64,000 bases of DNA, taken from positions 5,704,001 through 5,768,000 of the forward strand of contig NZ_CP060723.1 in the NCBI RefSeq assembly GCF_014395225.1, in the 5' to 3' direction. Numbering within the stretch: position 1 is the stretch's first letter; every line of letters starts with the position of its first letter. Origin of the DNA: Pedobacter roseus (lineage in GTDB: Bacteria > Bacteroidota > Bacteroidia > Sphingobacteriales > Sphingobacteriaceae). Below are positions 8,389 to 16,861 of the stretch, one piece after another. The position numbers and the translations under genes were made by a program. The notes beneath the pieces were generated by a model, which was given only the letters and a program-made list of their open reading frames with translations, made no database searches and was not told where the DNA came from.

Positions 8389-8676
8389 TTTAAAATTTAC
8401 ACTAAATAATAACGCAAAAAAAAATCCCCGTTAACATCCGTTAACGAGGAAAATCATCCCTATTTTCGTGTAGATCACATCCTATGATGTACAACATGAT
8501 ATAATAGGCAAACCTGAATCCAAAAGTATCATTCTTGTTGCATTTGTATGTAAGTTATTGTAATTCAGTGTTTTGTATGTTTTTGTTGATGTCATTGTAT
8601 GATATTAAGACTGTGGAAATGGGGAACTTTATCGCCACCGTTAAAAAATATGTTGAAATTTTTCCCCGTATTGGGG
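8389..8676. other. Gap without a supported gene
   Basis: AT-rich intergenic DNA between the DUF4920 gene and the radA stop. It holds a short GTTAAC-rich imperfect hairpin (about 8431-8452) and no ORF with recognisable coding character; a 63-codon frame here has no family signature. Confidence 0.5.
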
Positions 8677-10053
8677 CTAGCCGAATACCAAACCAAACAC
8701 TTCTTCTATCTTACTTACCGCTTTAATTTCGAGATTATATTTTTCCTTTGTGATCCCCTTTAAATTGTATTTGGATATATAAATGGTTTCGAAACCTAAT
8801 TTATCGGCTTCAGCAATCCGTTGCTCAATCCTGTTTACCGCTCTTATCTCGCCTGATAAACCAACTTCTGCCGCAAAACAATTTTTGGACGAAACTGCAA
8901 TATCCTGCTGAGAGGAGATAATTGCAATTAAAACGGCGAGGTCGATCGCAGGATCTTCAACCCTTATTCCTCCGGCAATGTTTAAGAAAACGTCCTGTGT
9001 GCTCAATCTGAAACCACAGCGTTTTTCGAGCACAGCCAAAAGCATATTCATTCTTTTGGTATCAAAGCCCGTGGCAGAACGTTGGGGTGTTCCATAAGCT
9101 GCGGCGCTTACCAGGGCCTGGGTTTCGATCAGCATCGGTCTGGCGCCTTCTAAAGTTGCTGCAATGGCAATTCCGCTTAATTCTTCATCGCGCTGCGAAA
9201 GCAGAATTTCTGACGGGTTCGAAACCTCTCTTAAGCCACTGCCCTGCATTTCGTAAATGCCCAGTTCTGCAGCAGCTCCAAAGCGGTTCTTGATAGACCT
9301 TAATATGCGGTAAACATGATGCCTGTCGCCTTCAAACTGTAAAACCGTGTCAACCATGTGTTCGAGTATTTTCGGTCCTGCAATGGCTCCATCTTTGGTA
9401 ATGTGGCCGATGAGAAAAACAGGTACACCGGTTTCTTTTGCAAAACGTAATAACTCCGCTGTACATTCTCTCACCTGCGATACGCTTCCGGGAGTTGAAT
9501 CGATATGTGCAGAATGTAAAGTCTGGATGGAATCGACAACCAAAATTTCCGGTTCCAATATTTCGATTTGTTTGAAAATATTCTGTGTAGAGGTTTCAGT
9601 TAAAATATAACAGTTCGAAGATGGATTTTCCTGGATCCGCTCTGCCCGCATTTTAATCTGCTGTTCGCTTTCTTCCCCCGAAATGTATAATAACTTTTTC
9701 CCTTTTATATTTAAGGCTAATTGCAGCATTAAGGTGGATTTTCCAATACCAGGTTCACCGCCGATCAATACTAAAGATCCTTCTACCAAACCGCCCCCTA
9801 AAACACGGTCGAGTTCTTTGTCGCCCGTTAATATTCTGCGCTCGGTTGATGATTGGATTTCATCCACCTTACTCGGTTTACTTAACTTGCGGCTCGTGGT
9901 ATCATTTTTCCAGGTTGGGACTGATGCGGAACTCTTCTCAACAATTTCCTCTACAAAGGTATTCCATTGGTTACAGGATGGACATTTGCCCAGCCATTTT
10001 GCCGATTCGTAGCCACAGCTCTGACAGAAATATGCGGTTTTTGATTTTGCCAA
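8677..10053 (-). CDS. radA: DNA repair protein RadA (Sms)
   Basis: This 458-residue RecA-like ATPase acts in recombination, driving branch migration of strand-exchange intermediates. It has an N-terminal C4 zinc finger (C10, C13, C24, C27), a Walker A motif GGEPGIGKST (98-107), Walker B ILVVDS, the RadA-specific KNRFG motif, and a C-terminal Lon-like domain (ATLEGARPMLIETQALV onward). The length is normal. The frame opens with TTG at 10051-10053, directly before the zinc-finger segment, and no ATG fits. Confidence 0.95.
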   Translation of the reverse strand: MAKSKTAYFCQSCGYESAKWLGKCPSCNQWNTFVEEIVEKSSASVPTWKNDTTSRKLSKPSKVDEIQSSTERRILTGDKELDRVLGGGLVEGSLVLIGGEPGIGKSTLMLQLALNIKGKKLLYISGEESEQQIKMRAERIQENPSSNCYILTETSTQNIFKQIEILEPEILVVDSIQTLHSAHIDSTPGSVSQVRECTAELLRFAKETGVPVFLIGHITKDGAIAGPKILEHMVDTVLQFEGDRHHVYRILRSIKNRFGAAAELGIYEMQGSGLREVSNPSEILLSQRDEELSGIAIAATLEGARPMLIETQALVSAAAYGTPQRSATGFDTKRMNMLLAVLEKRCGFRLSTQDVFLNIAGGIRVEDPAIDLAVLIAIISSQQDIAVSSKNCFAAEVGLSGEIRAVNRIEQRIAEADKLGFETIYISKYNLKGITKEKYNLEIKAVSKIEEVFGLVFG

Positions 10054-10096
10054 TTGATTAAAATTTTAGATTACGAATTTAACCTTTCTCGTTGAT

Positions 10097-10129
10097 AAAC
10101 CTCATAGGTTTTTAAAACCTGAGAGATTT
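10097..10129. repeat. Short palindromic repeat (AAACCTCATAGG type)
   Basis: AAACCTCATAGG followed by an imperfect complement CCTGAGAGATTT forms a weak hairpin. It shares AAACCTCATAG with the perfect hairpin at 11848-11879, which suggests a dispersed palindromic family. Confidence 0.35.
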
Positions 10130-10146
10130 GAAATAAACTTAAACAA

Positions 10147-10176
10147 GAAAGCCCGGATTTTTAAGTCCAGGCTTTC
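10147..10176 (-). terminator. Terminator after rng
   Basis: GAAAGCC (10147-10153) pairs with GGCTTTC (10170-10176), with a partial inner stem CGGA/TCC. In the minus direction it is followed by a weak T-rich stretch (TTGTTT). It lies 18 bases past the rng stop. Confidence 0.65.
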
Positions 10177-10193
10177 AATTAAATGTTTTTAAG

Positions 10194-11744
10194 TTATAAT
10201 TTAATCTCTTCGTCTTTAGCAGAGATAAAGTGAAACTCATTTAAATAATACGATGATTGTGCCTTCACTTTAATCCATTGGCCATATTTAAAGAACCAGC
10301 GGCGTTGAAGGTTGAAAATGCCTTTTGTAATATAAGCTTCGATGTAAGGGTGCACGCAAAGTGTAACACCTTTTTCATTCTGCTCTCTTAAAATATAATT
10401 AAGGTTGTTCTCAATATCATCCATTAAAACGATACTCGCTTTAATTTCTCCGGTCCCATCGCAGGCCGGACATTTTTCTACCGTAACAATATTCATCTCC
10501 GGACGAACACGCTGCCGGGTAATCTGTACCAAACCAAATTTGCTCGGAGGCAAAATCGTATGTTTGGCCCTATCCAATAACATCAGCTCACGCAAATAAT
10601 CGAATAGCATTTTACGGTTTGTTGGTTTGTGCATATCGATAAAATCGATTACCACAATACCGCCCATATCGCGCAAGCGCAGTTGACGGGCAATTTCTTT
10701 AGCCGCCTCTTTGTTTACCTGTAAAGCGTTCTCTTCCTGATTTTCTTTACTGGCAGTACGGTTTCCACTGTTCACATCTATTACGTGCAGCGCTTCGGTA
10801 TGCTCTACAACTAAGTAAGCACCACCGGGTAAGTTTACTGTTTTTCCGAAAGCATTTTTAATCTGCTTTTCTACACCAAAATGATCGAAGATCGGTTCTT
10901 TTTGTTTGTACAGTTTAACGATTTTTTCCATTTCAGGAGAAATATCGTGTACATAAGAACGGATGTCATCGTACAGCTCTGGTGTACTGACGTAAACGTT
11001 TGTAAAATCAGGATTCAGAATATCACGGATTAACGTTGATGATCTGTCCATTTCTCCCCAAACCCTTTTTGAAGGTTCGGTAGAAGGCATTTTTTTTATG
11101 AAGTTTTCCCATTTAGCGATCAGATCCAAAAGATCTTTCTGCATTTCGGCAACACCTCTACCTTCAGAAACGGTTCTGATAATTACCCCAAAATTTTGAG
11201 GTTTAATACTTTCAATAATCTTTTTTAAACGATTACGTTCGGTATTACTTTTTATTTTTTTTGATACAGATATGGTATTGGAGAATGGCACCAGTACCAC
11301 ATACCTGCCGGCAATCGAAATGTCGGAACTTAAACGTGGTCCTTTTGTAGAAATTGGCTCTTTGGCAATTTGGACAGGTAGGAGCATGTTTTTACTGAGC
11401 ACATCAGAAATTTTGCCAGCCTTGTTGATGTCGGCTTCTAGCTTTAAATTATCTAATAATGTGCCTGTAACCGAGCCATTACGCTTGATCTTCGTTAGCT
11501 TAATTAAAGATTGCACCTGAGGGCCCAAATCAAAGTAATGCAGAAAAGCATCTTTTTCATAACCAACATCCACGAAAGCAGCATTCAGACCAGGCATAAT
11601 TTTTTTAATGCGGCCCAAATAGATATCGCCTACAGCGTAGTTAATATTGATTTGTTCTTTGTGAAGCTCAACAAGTTGTTTGTCTTCAATCAACGCTATG
11701 GTAACTCCGGCAGGAGTCGAATTGATAATTAATTCTTTTACCAA
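10194..11744 (-). CDS. rng: Ribonuclease G/E family endoribonuclease
   Basis: This 516-residue protein is an Rne/Rng-type endoribonuclease, expected to process rRNA precursors and mRNA. It has the S1-like RNA-binding domain (about 35-125, starting AVGDIYLGRIKKIMPGLNAAFVDVG). The catalytic DNase I-like region has the metal-binding aspartates in VIDVNSGNR and VVIDFIDMH, and the zinc-link CPACDGTG. It lacks the long RNase E C-terminal scaffold, so it is RNase G-like. The start is TTG at 11742-11744; the sequence before it has no ATG in frame. Confidence 0.92.
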   Translation of the reverse strand: MVKELIINSTPAGVTIALIEDKQLVELHKEQININYAVGDIYLGRIKKIMPGLNAAFVDVGYEKDAFLHYFDLGPQVQSLIKLTKIKRNGSVTGTLLDNLKLEADINKAGKISDVLSKNMLLPVQIAKEPISTKGPRLSSDISIAGRYVVLVPFSNTISVSKKIKSNTERNRLKKIIESIKPQNFGVIIRTVSEGRGVAEMQKDLLDLIAKWENFIKKMPSTEPSKRVWGEMDRSSTLIRDILNPDFTNVYVSTPELYDDIRSYVHDISPEMEKIVKLYKQKEPIFDHFGVEKQIKNAFGKTVNLPGGAYLVVEHTEALHVIDVNSGNRTASKENQEENALQVNKEAAKEIARQLRLRDMGGIVVIDFIDMHKPTNRKMLFDYLRELMLLDRAKHTILPPSKFGLVQITRQRVRPEMNIVTVEKCPACDGTGEIKASIVLMDDIENNLNYILREQNEKGVTLCVHPYIEAYITKGIFNLQRRWFFKYGQWIKVKAQSSYYLNEFHFISAKDEEIKL

Positions 11745-11847
11745 CAGCTACAGATTTAAGGCTTTCGCCTATTAACAAATGGATAGTAAATAAAAAACAT
11801 TGATGTAGCCAGAGAACTATACAATAAAAAAAAATCATATAAATTGT

Positions 11848-11879
11848 TTAAACCTCATAGCGTTTACTATGAGGTTTAA
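11848..11879 (-). terminator. Perfect 13-bp hairpin, probable terminator after the small ribosomal protein gene
   Basis: TTAAACCTCATAG (11848-11860) is perfectly complementary to CTATGAGGTTTAA (11867-11879) with a 6-base loop. In the minus direction a run of nine T follows after about 13 bases, so termination efficiency is uncertain. Confidence 0.55.
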
Positions 11880-11901
11880 TTGGCTTAATCAAAATAAGAA
11901 A

Positions 11902-11991
11902 CTATTTTTTCTTATGTCTGTTTTTTCTTAAACGTTTTTTACGTTTGTGGGTAGCCATTTTATGTCTTTTTCTTTTTTTACCGCTTGGCAT
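11902..11991 (-). CDS. 29-residue basic ribosomal-type protein (AURKAIP1/COX24 family, bL38-like)
   Basis: A tiny ORF (ATG at 11989-11991, TAG at 11902-11904) encodes 29 residues, more than half lysine, arginine or histidine, beginning MPSGKKRKRHKMATHKRK. The pattern KRKRHKMxxHKRKKRLRK is that of the COX24/AURKAIP1 (mitochondrial mS38) domain. As I recall, very similar peptides are conserved in Bacteroidota, and one was placed in the Flavobacterium ribosome as bL38. It is too short for normal gene callers. It sits between rng and the TPR gene on the same strand and is probably co-transcribed with TPR/HU. Confidence 0.8.
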   Translation of the reverse strand: MPSGKKRKRHKMATHKRKKRLRKNRHKKK

Positions 11992-12027
11992 AGTTTTAAG
12001 TTTTAAATGTTTTTATTAATCTGTTAA

Positions 12028-12906
12028 TTAATTTTTATTCTTTAGTTCAGCCACCTTCTTATCAATAAAAGATGATAAGGTTGGATTAGCCGCTAATTTT
12101 TTGCTTGCTAAATAAGCATCTACTGCTTCTTTGTTTTTGCCTAAATTTTCTAAGGCGGTGCCTAAGTAGAAATAAGCCTCAGGGGTTGGTGCTTCTGCAA
12201 TTACGGTTTTAAAACGTGGAATTGCTTTATCGAACTGGCCTGATTTTATAGAGAATAAGCCTAAATTCATATTGGCCTTTACATTTTTAGGTTCTTTAGC
12301 TACAACTTCGAGCAACATTGCAATACCTTGCATTGGTGCACCCAAACCATTTACTATTGTTACACCTAAGCCTGTTTTAGCTTCAATGTTAGTAGAGTCT
12401 TTCTCTAATGCGTTTTTGTAAGATGTATTGGCTTTCTGCAATAAAGCAGGTTGTGCCAGGCTATCTTGTGTACTTTCAAAGGCTTTTATAAACTGGTTAC
12501 CAGCCGCCAACCACGATTTTGTTGATGGTTCGCCCTGGGCAACAATTTCTAAATATAATGCAGAAGGAGTAATTTGCTCTACATCGTCCCATTTCTGCGC
12601 TAATTGCTTTGCAAGTTCGATCTTTTCTGCACCATTAGCACCTTTGTAAGTGTTTTCTAAAGCTGTAATGTCTGTAGCCAGGTTTTTGTTGATTACATTT
12701 TTTGCAGCTGTAGATGATGTTTCGATGTTTAGTGCCGATGAAGTAGAAGCTGCTGCTGCCCCGGCCATTGGACCGCTGGCAGGCATTTTGCCGTTTTCTT
12801 CAGTTGGTTTTACTAAACCCTTAATGTCTCTGGTAAATAGAAAGGCAACAAGCAATACAATCGCTCCAATAATAATGGTTTGTTTTGATCTGATGCTGCT
12901 ATTCAT
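12028..12906 (-). CDS. Membrane-anchored TPR protein
   Basis: This 292-residue protein has one N-terminal membrane segment (TIIIGAIVLLVAFLF, residues 10-24), a low-complexity Ala/Ser/Thr linker, and tetratricopeptide repeats in the C-terminal half (for example KANMNLGLFSIKSGQFDKAIPRFKTV and EAYFYLGTALENLGKNKEAVDAY). TPR domains bind proteins; no enzyme function is suggested. It starts 10 bases after the HU gene on the same strand and is surely its operon partner, an arrangement I believe is common in Bacteroidota. Confidence 0.8.
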   Translation of the reverse strand: MNSSIRSKQTIIIGAIVLLVAFLFTRDIKGLVKPTEENGKMPASGPMAGAAAASTSSALNIETSSTAAKNVINKNLATDITALENTYKGANGAEKIELAKQLAQKWDDVEQITPSALYLEIVAQGEPSTKSWLAAGNQFIKAFESTQDSLAQPALLQKANTSYKNALEKDSTNIEAKTGLGVTIVNGLGAPMQGIAMLLEVVAKEPKNVKANMNLGLFSIKSGQFDKAIPRFKTVIAEAPTPEAYFYLGTALENLGKNKEAVDAYLASKKLAANPTLSSFIDKKVAELKNKN

Positions 12907-12916
12907 AATTTAAGAC

Positions 12917-13219
12917 TTAGGCTTCTACGTTAATTTTTTTTGAATTGCTTTTCACTTTGTCAACAAATACTTTTGCTGGTTTAAAGCTTGGAACAAAATG
13001 TTCCGGGATAATTATTGCAGTGTTTTTTGAGATATTTCTCGCAGTTTTTTGCGCTCTCTTTTTAACAACAAAGCTTCCGAAGCCCCTAACGTATACATTT
13101 TCACCGCCAATCATGCTGGTTTTGATAACCTTGAAAAATGCCTCAACTGTTTCCTGTACATCAACCTTCTCAATTCCGGTTTTTGTTGATATTTCTGAAA
13201 TAATATCTGCCTTAGTCAT
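12917..13219 (-). CDS. HU/IHF-family DNA-binding protein
   Basis: This 100-residue histone-like protein binds and bends DNA as a dimer. It has the HU layout: helices MTKADIISEISTKTGIEKVDVQETVEAF, the beta-arm GENVYVRGFGSFVVKKRAQKTARNISKNT, and the tip-to-end stretch IIIPEHFVPSFKPAKVF (HU-family IPxxxxPxFxPxK). The basic tail ends in VEA. It is the first gene of a unit with the TPR protein. Confidence 0.93.
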   Translation of the reverse strand: MTKADIISEISTKTGIEKVDVQETVEAFFKVIKTSMIGGENVYVRGFGSFVVKKRAQKTARNISKNTAIIIPEHFVPSFKPAKVFVDKVKSNSKKINVEA

Positions 13220-13272
13220 ATTTTATTATTTATTATATTATGTGTTTTAATATTACTACTGTTTTGGGGTTG

Positions 13273-13280
13273 CAAAAGTA
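13273..13280 (-). promoter_or_regulatory. -7 box (TACTTTTG) for the HU operon
   Basis: An exact TAnnTTTG match on the minus strand, 53 bases upstream of the HU start codon. Confidence 0.5.
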
Positions 13281-13388
13281 TTGCTTTTTAATGAGATAGG
13301 GAAATAAAAGATGATTTTTTTATCTCCAGACTTATCACCCGATTGCAAGTTTTTTTTAAATCGGATAAATACACCGTAATTTGCAGGA

Positions 13389-14450
13389 ATGACATTTCAA
13401 AATGAACTCATCAATTGGTACCTGCTTAACAAGAGAGATCTGCCCTGGAGACATACCAATGATGCTTATACCATCTGGTTATCAGAGGTTATATTACAAC
13501 AAACAAGGGTAGAGCAGGGCCTCCCGTATTTCAATAAATTTTTAGAGAATTTCCCTACCGTTAACGACTTTGCCAGTGCTACCGAAGCTAAAGTTTTAAA
13601 ACTTTGGCAGGGTTTGGGCTACTATTCGAGGGGCAGAAATATGCATGCAACGGCACAGATTGTGGTGAAAGATTACCATGGAATCTTCCCAAATCTTCAT
13701 GATGAGCTGATAAAATTAAAGGGAATAGGCGAATATACGGCTGCTGCAATCTCGTCTTTTTCATCTGGCGAGGCGCGTGCGGTGGTAGATGGAAATGTAT
13801 TCCGGGTGCTTTCGAGGTATTATGGTATTGCTACGGCAATCAATTCTCCGGCAGGAAAAAAGGAATTTTTTACTTTGGCAAATGAGTTGCTCTATCAGGA
13901 TGATCCTGCCCTTTACAACCAGGCTATAATGGAATTTGGGGCCATGCAATGCAAGCCTAAGTCGCCAAATTGTGGCATTTGCCCGCTTAACCAAACCTGT
14001 TATGCCTTTAACCATAAAATGGTAAACGAACTTCCTGTTAAGCTAAAAAAAGCCGCACAAAAGCACCGTTATATCAATTATTTTATTTGTTTTGATGACG
14101 AGCAGGTGGTGGTGAGGGAACGGCAGGCTGGTGATGTTTGGCAGCATTTATACGATTTTCCGAGTATAGAAACGCTTATACATGAAGATACAGCCAGCAG
14201 TTTATTTGCCGAAATGGTAAAAAATACCTTTGGAAAAGATGCGGATTTTAAGCTGATCAGCACAAAAAAACACATATTAACGCACCAAATAATCCACGTT
14301 CAGTTTTTTGTATTAAAAAATTATATATTTAACTTTAATAAACAAAAGGAACTTAATTGGGTTTCTTTAAATAAGTTAGATGAGTTACCGCAGCCAAAAG
14401 TAATCCACGATTTTGTGCAGGAATACTTTTTTAGAGATAAAATGGAGTAA
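13389..14450 (+). CDS. mutY: A/G-specific adenine glycosylase
   Basis: This 353-residue base-excision enzyme removes adenine mispaired with 8-oxoguanine. It has the catalytic acid E33 in SEVILQQTR, the helix-hairpin-helix LKGIGEYTAAAI (110-121), the catalytic aspartate D134 in VVDGNVFR, and an iron-sulfur cluster with C188, C195, C198 and C204 in the correct Cx6Cx2Cx5C spacing. A C-terminal NUDIX-like recognition domain (about 225-350) is present. It is divergent from the HU operon. A TAATTTGC box lies a few bases before the ATG. Confidence 0.95.
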   Translation: MTFQNELINWYLLNKRDLPWRHTNDAYTIWLSEVILQQTRVEQGLPYFNKFLENFPTVNDFASATEAKVLKLWQGLGYYSRGRNMHATAQIVVKDYHGIFPNLHDELIKLKGIGEYTAAAISSFSSGEARAVVDGNVFRVLSRYYGIATAINSPAGKKEFFTLANELLYQDDPALYNQAIMEFGAMQCKPKSPNCGICPLNQTCYAFNHKMVNELPVKLKKAAQKHRYINYFICFDDEQVVVRERQAGDVWQHLYDFPSIETLIHEDTASSLFAEMVKNTFGKDADFKLISTKKHILTHQIIHVQFFVLKNYIFNFNKQKELNWVSLNKLDELPQPKVIHDFVQEYFFRDKME

Positions 14451-14505
14451 CTAACCATCATGGCTGAGTATATTTATAGAACGAAACAACTAACCAAAAA
14501 TATTT

Positions 14506-14943
14506 ATGTCTGGGATTAACAAAGTTATTTTAGTAGGCCATTTAGGCAAAGACCCTGAAGTGCGGCATTTAGATGGTGGCGTAACAGTAGCCAGTTTTCC
14601 GTTAGCTACATCGGAAACGTACAACAAAGATGGAAAGAGAGTAGAACAAACAGAGTGGCACAATATTGTACTGTGGCGTGGCCTGGCCGAAGTAGCTTCT
14701 AAATACCTGCAAAAAGGTAAATTGGTTTATATAGAGGGTAAGCTAAGAACAAGATCCTTTGAAGACAAAGAAAAAGTTAAAAAATACGTAACAGAAATTG
14801 TTGCCGAAAACTTTACAATGCTGGGTAGAAAGAGCGATTTCGAGCAAAGTCCAACTACACCAACACATCAAACCACTGAATCGAAAATTGAAGATGAATT
14901 TACCATAGGTCCGTCTGACGAAAGCGGAGACCTTCCTTTTTAG
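14506..14943 (+). CDS. ssb: Single-stranded DNA-binding protein
   Basis: This 145-residue OB-fold protein coats single-stranded DNA in replication and repair. The start MSGINKVILVGHLGKDPEVR, the EQTEWHNIVLWRGLAEVASKYLQKG core and the RSFEDKEKVKKYVTEIVA strand are typical. The acidic tail ends in DLPF, the conserved partner-docking tip. It follows mutY by 55 bases on the same strand. Confidence 0.95.
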   Translation: MSGINKVILVGHLGKDPEVRHLDGGVTVASFPLATSETYNKDGKRVEQTEWHNIVLWRGLAEVASKYLQKGKLVYIEGKLRTRSFEDKEKVKKYVTEIVAENFTMLGRKSDFEQSPTTPTHQTTESKIEDEFTIGPSDESGDLPF

Positions 14944-15363
14944 CGAGAAGTTATTAATTAAACAAAAAGAGCTGCCTAATGGCGGCTCTTTCTGTTTGTA
15001 ATGTCGCATTTAAATTTGTCATTCTGAGGGATAATTTATTGTATAAATATATATAAAAGACAGATTTTTTTGCGAATTGTAAGCTGCAAGGAATCGTCAT
15101 TCCCAACTCGATTGGGAATCGTAATGCAAACGTTTAAGATTCCCGCATGCGCGGGAATGACGACCATTCTATTGCATTCTGTCAGTGGTATTGCAACGAA
15201 GAACCTTTACCTCCCTGAACAAATCGCTGGTAAGAACCGTCTAAAACCTTCAATTATTTAAAAGATTCTTCACTGCGTTCAGAATGACATAAGGGACTTG
15301 GTCGAGACGATTGGCTTATCTTGATGATAATGATACGGCTTAAATAAACTAGTCGAGTAAACA
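14944..15363. repeat. Composite intergenic repeat region
   Basis: This gap holds nested repeats and no credible gene. Outer arms of the TTTGTCATTCTGAG family are at 15014-15027 and 15264-15289. A separate palindrome lies inside: TCGTCATTCCC (15094-15104) pairs with GGGAATGACGA (15153-15163), with internal GATTGGGAATC/GATTCCC repeats. A third partial arm (TTGCAACGAAGAA) starts near 15190. A 63-codon frame here is made of repeat DNA. Confidence 0.6.
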
Positions 15364-15399
15364 AAAAAGCTTCTGCCCTTTTTAGAGCAGAAGCTTTTT
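15364..15399. terminator. Bidirectional terminator
   Basis: AAAAAGCTTCTGC (15364-15376) is perfectly complementary to GCAGAAGCTTTTT (15387-15399), with A and T runs on both flanks. It lies 20 bases past the DUF4270 stop and serves the minus strand at least. Confidence 0.85.
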
Positions 15400-15418
15400 A
15401 ATATGATTTAATGAATAT

Positions 15419-16840
15419 CTAGTTTATCTTGGTGTAATAGATGTTCAGTTTCATTTTATTGGTGGCTGTGTTACCAGTTCCGATAATCGATCTTTCTGCT
15501 GAAGTTGCTGTTGGTACATTTTGGAAAAGATTATAAGAGGTTGGCGCTAAGAAAGTACCTTCGTCTTTTAATGTACCATCAATTATACTTTGAACATAAT
15601 TGGTGATGATAAAAATATAACGGTTTTTTGTCGAATCGAAATATCCACCATAAAGCGCCTCACCTGCTGCAGATATACCCGAAGAGCTTACTGCAAAATT
15701 GTTGTAATCCGGAATATTGGCCGGTTGGTGTGCAATATCCCAACGGTACAAAGAAAGTCGCTGTGCAGCATTAAATGGGTACGCAGGTGCACCTCCACCC
15801 AGTTCTACCACCAACTCGGCTTTATTGATAATCGCTTTTCCGTACTTGCCTACAAAACCTGTCAGTTCATCGAAGCTAATTTTTGTTTTAACCCCAGCTA
15901 ATCCCTGTAAATAAGTTACGTTATATGAAGCAGTTGGTGCATCAATTTGTGTTTGTATGGGTGTACCAACATAATCGTGCTTAAAGTTTGCAGCTACACC
16001 GGTAATCTGACTGCTTGAGTTTAATGCACCTATCGGGAAGTTTACACTTGTGGTATCTATCCCGCTCGATGAATTGACTTTTTTCCAAACCAACTGCACG
16101 TAAGAATCAGTACCTGTGAAATTAAAGAAAGCAATACCGCCGGTACCCGTTGAAGATGACTTGTTTACCTGTGCGTATAGGCCTTTAAATGCATTTATAA
16201 ACTTAGCATTTGAAGAGGTTCCTGCAGTGCCCAGGTTTAAAATGTTGTTCTGGATAAATGCTTTGTTAAGTGGAATCCTGATCTGGGCCGGAACTACTTT
16301 TAACGTGTCTGCTTTGCCCGCAACAATATCATACACTTTAGTTTTGGTATTCGGGGCCAGTTTGCCTGTAAAATTTCCTAATAAAGTATTATTAATGGCC
16401 TGAACATCCGAACTTTTATAATTGGTTACGGTATTGGCCAATTGAAATACATCTATGCTGTATTTAGAATTAACAGTATCGCCATAAAATTTGGTCACTG
16501 TGCTGGATTCATCAAATTTTAAGACTAAAACGGCCGAATCAAGTTGAGCTGCCGTTCCAAAATCGTAACTGGTGCTAACCGGGTAAACAGTCATGGCTAT
16601 ACCAGCCTCTGTTTTACCAAAAACAGGATCAACGATATAACCCAATGGATAACGGGGCTGCCCTAAGGTAGTTGCAGCAGTTTCTTCAACCAGTTGAGTG
16701 GTTACCGGAGATACTACCAAGGTTCCTGTAACCGCACTGCTCGGATCAACATCTAAACCAACACCATCGGGGTTTTTACACGATGCAAAAAGAAAAAGAC
16801 CTATCAACAGGGTTAATAAGTCTTGTTTTGTAAATTTCAT
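15419..16840 (-). CDS. DUF4270 lipoprotein
   Basis: This 473-residue protein has a lipoprotein signal (LLTLLIGLFLFASC, lipobox cysteine about residue 21), so it is probably anchored in the outer membrane. The mature part is beta-rich, with DSAVLVLKF near the start and a C-terminal Y-rich region (LSLYRWD, YIFIITNYVQSIIDG), the pattern of DUF4270, a Bacteroidota-specific family of unknown function. It lies downstream of the short glycogen-synthase-like gene on the same strand, separated by 21 bases. Confidence 0.85.
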   Translation of the reverse strand: MKFTKQDLLTLLIGLFLFASCKNPDGVGLDVDPSSAVTGTLVVSPVTTQLVEETAATTLGQPRYPLGYIVDPVFGKTEAGIAMTVYPVSTSYDFGTAAQLDSAVLVLKFDESSTVTKFYGDTVNSKYSIDVFQLANTVTNYKSSDVQAINNTLLGNFTGKLAPNTKTKVYDIVAGKADTLKVVPAQIRIPLNKAFIQNNILNLGTAGTSSNAKFINAFKGLYAQVNKSSSTGTGGIAFFNFTGTDSYVQLVWKKVNSSSGIDTTSVNFPIGALNSSSQITGVAANFKHDYVGTPIQTQIDAPTASYNVTYLQGLAGVKTKISFDELTGFVGKYGKAIINKAELVVELGGGAPAYPFNAAQRLSLYRWDIAHQPANIPDYNNFAVSSSGISAAGEALYGGYFDSTKNRYIFIITNYVQSIIDGTLKDEGTFLAPTSYNLFQNVPTATSAERSIIGTGNTATNKMKLNIYYTKIN

Positions 16841-16861
16841 ATTTTAAATAATAATACCTGA

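Noticed and set aside
8535..8726. 63-codon plus-strand ORF before radA
   Set aside because: It overlaps the radA 3' end, has no family likeness and uses atypical codons.
15070..15261. Short plus-strand ORF in the gap after ssb
   Set aside because: It is composed of palindromic repeat DNA and has no protein-like features.
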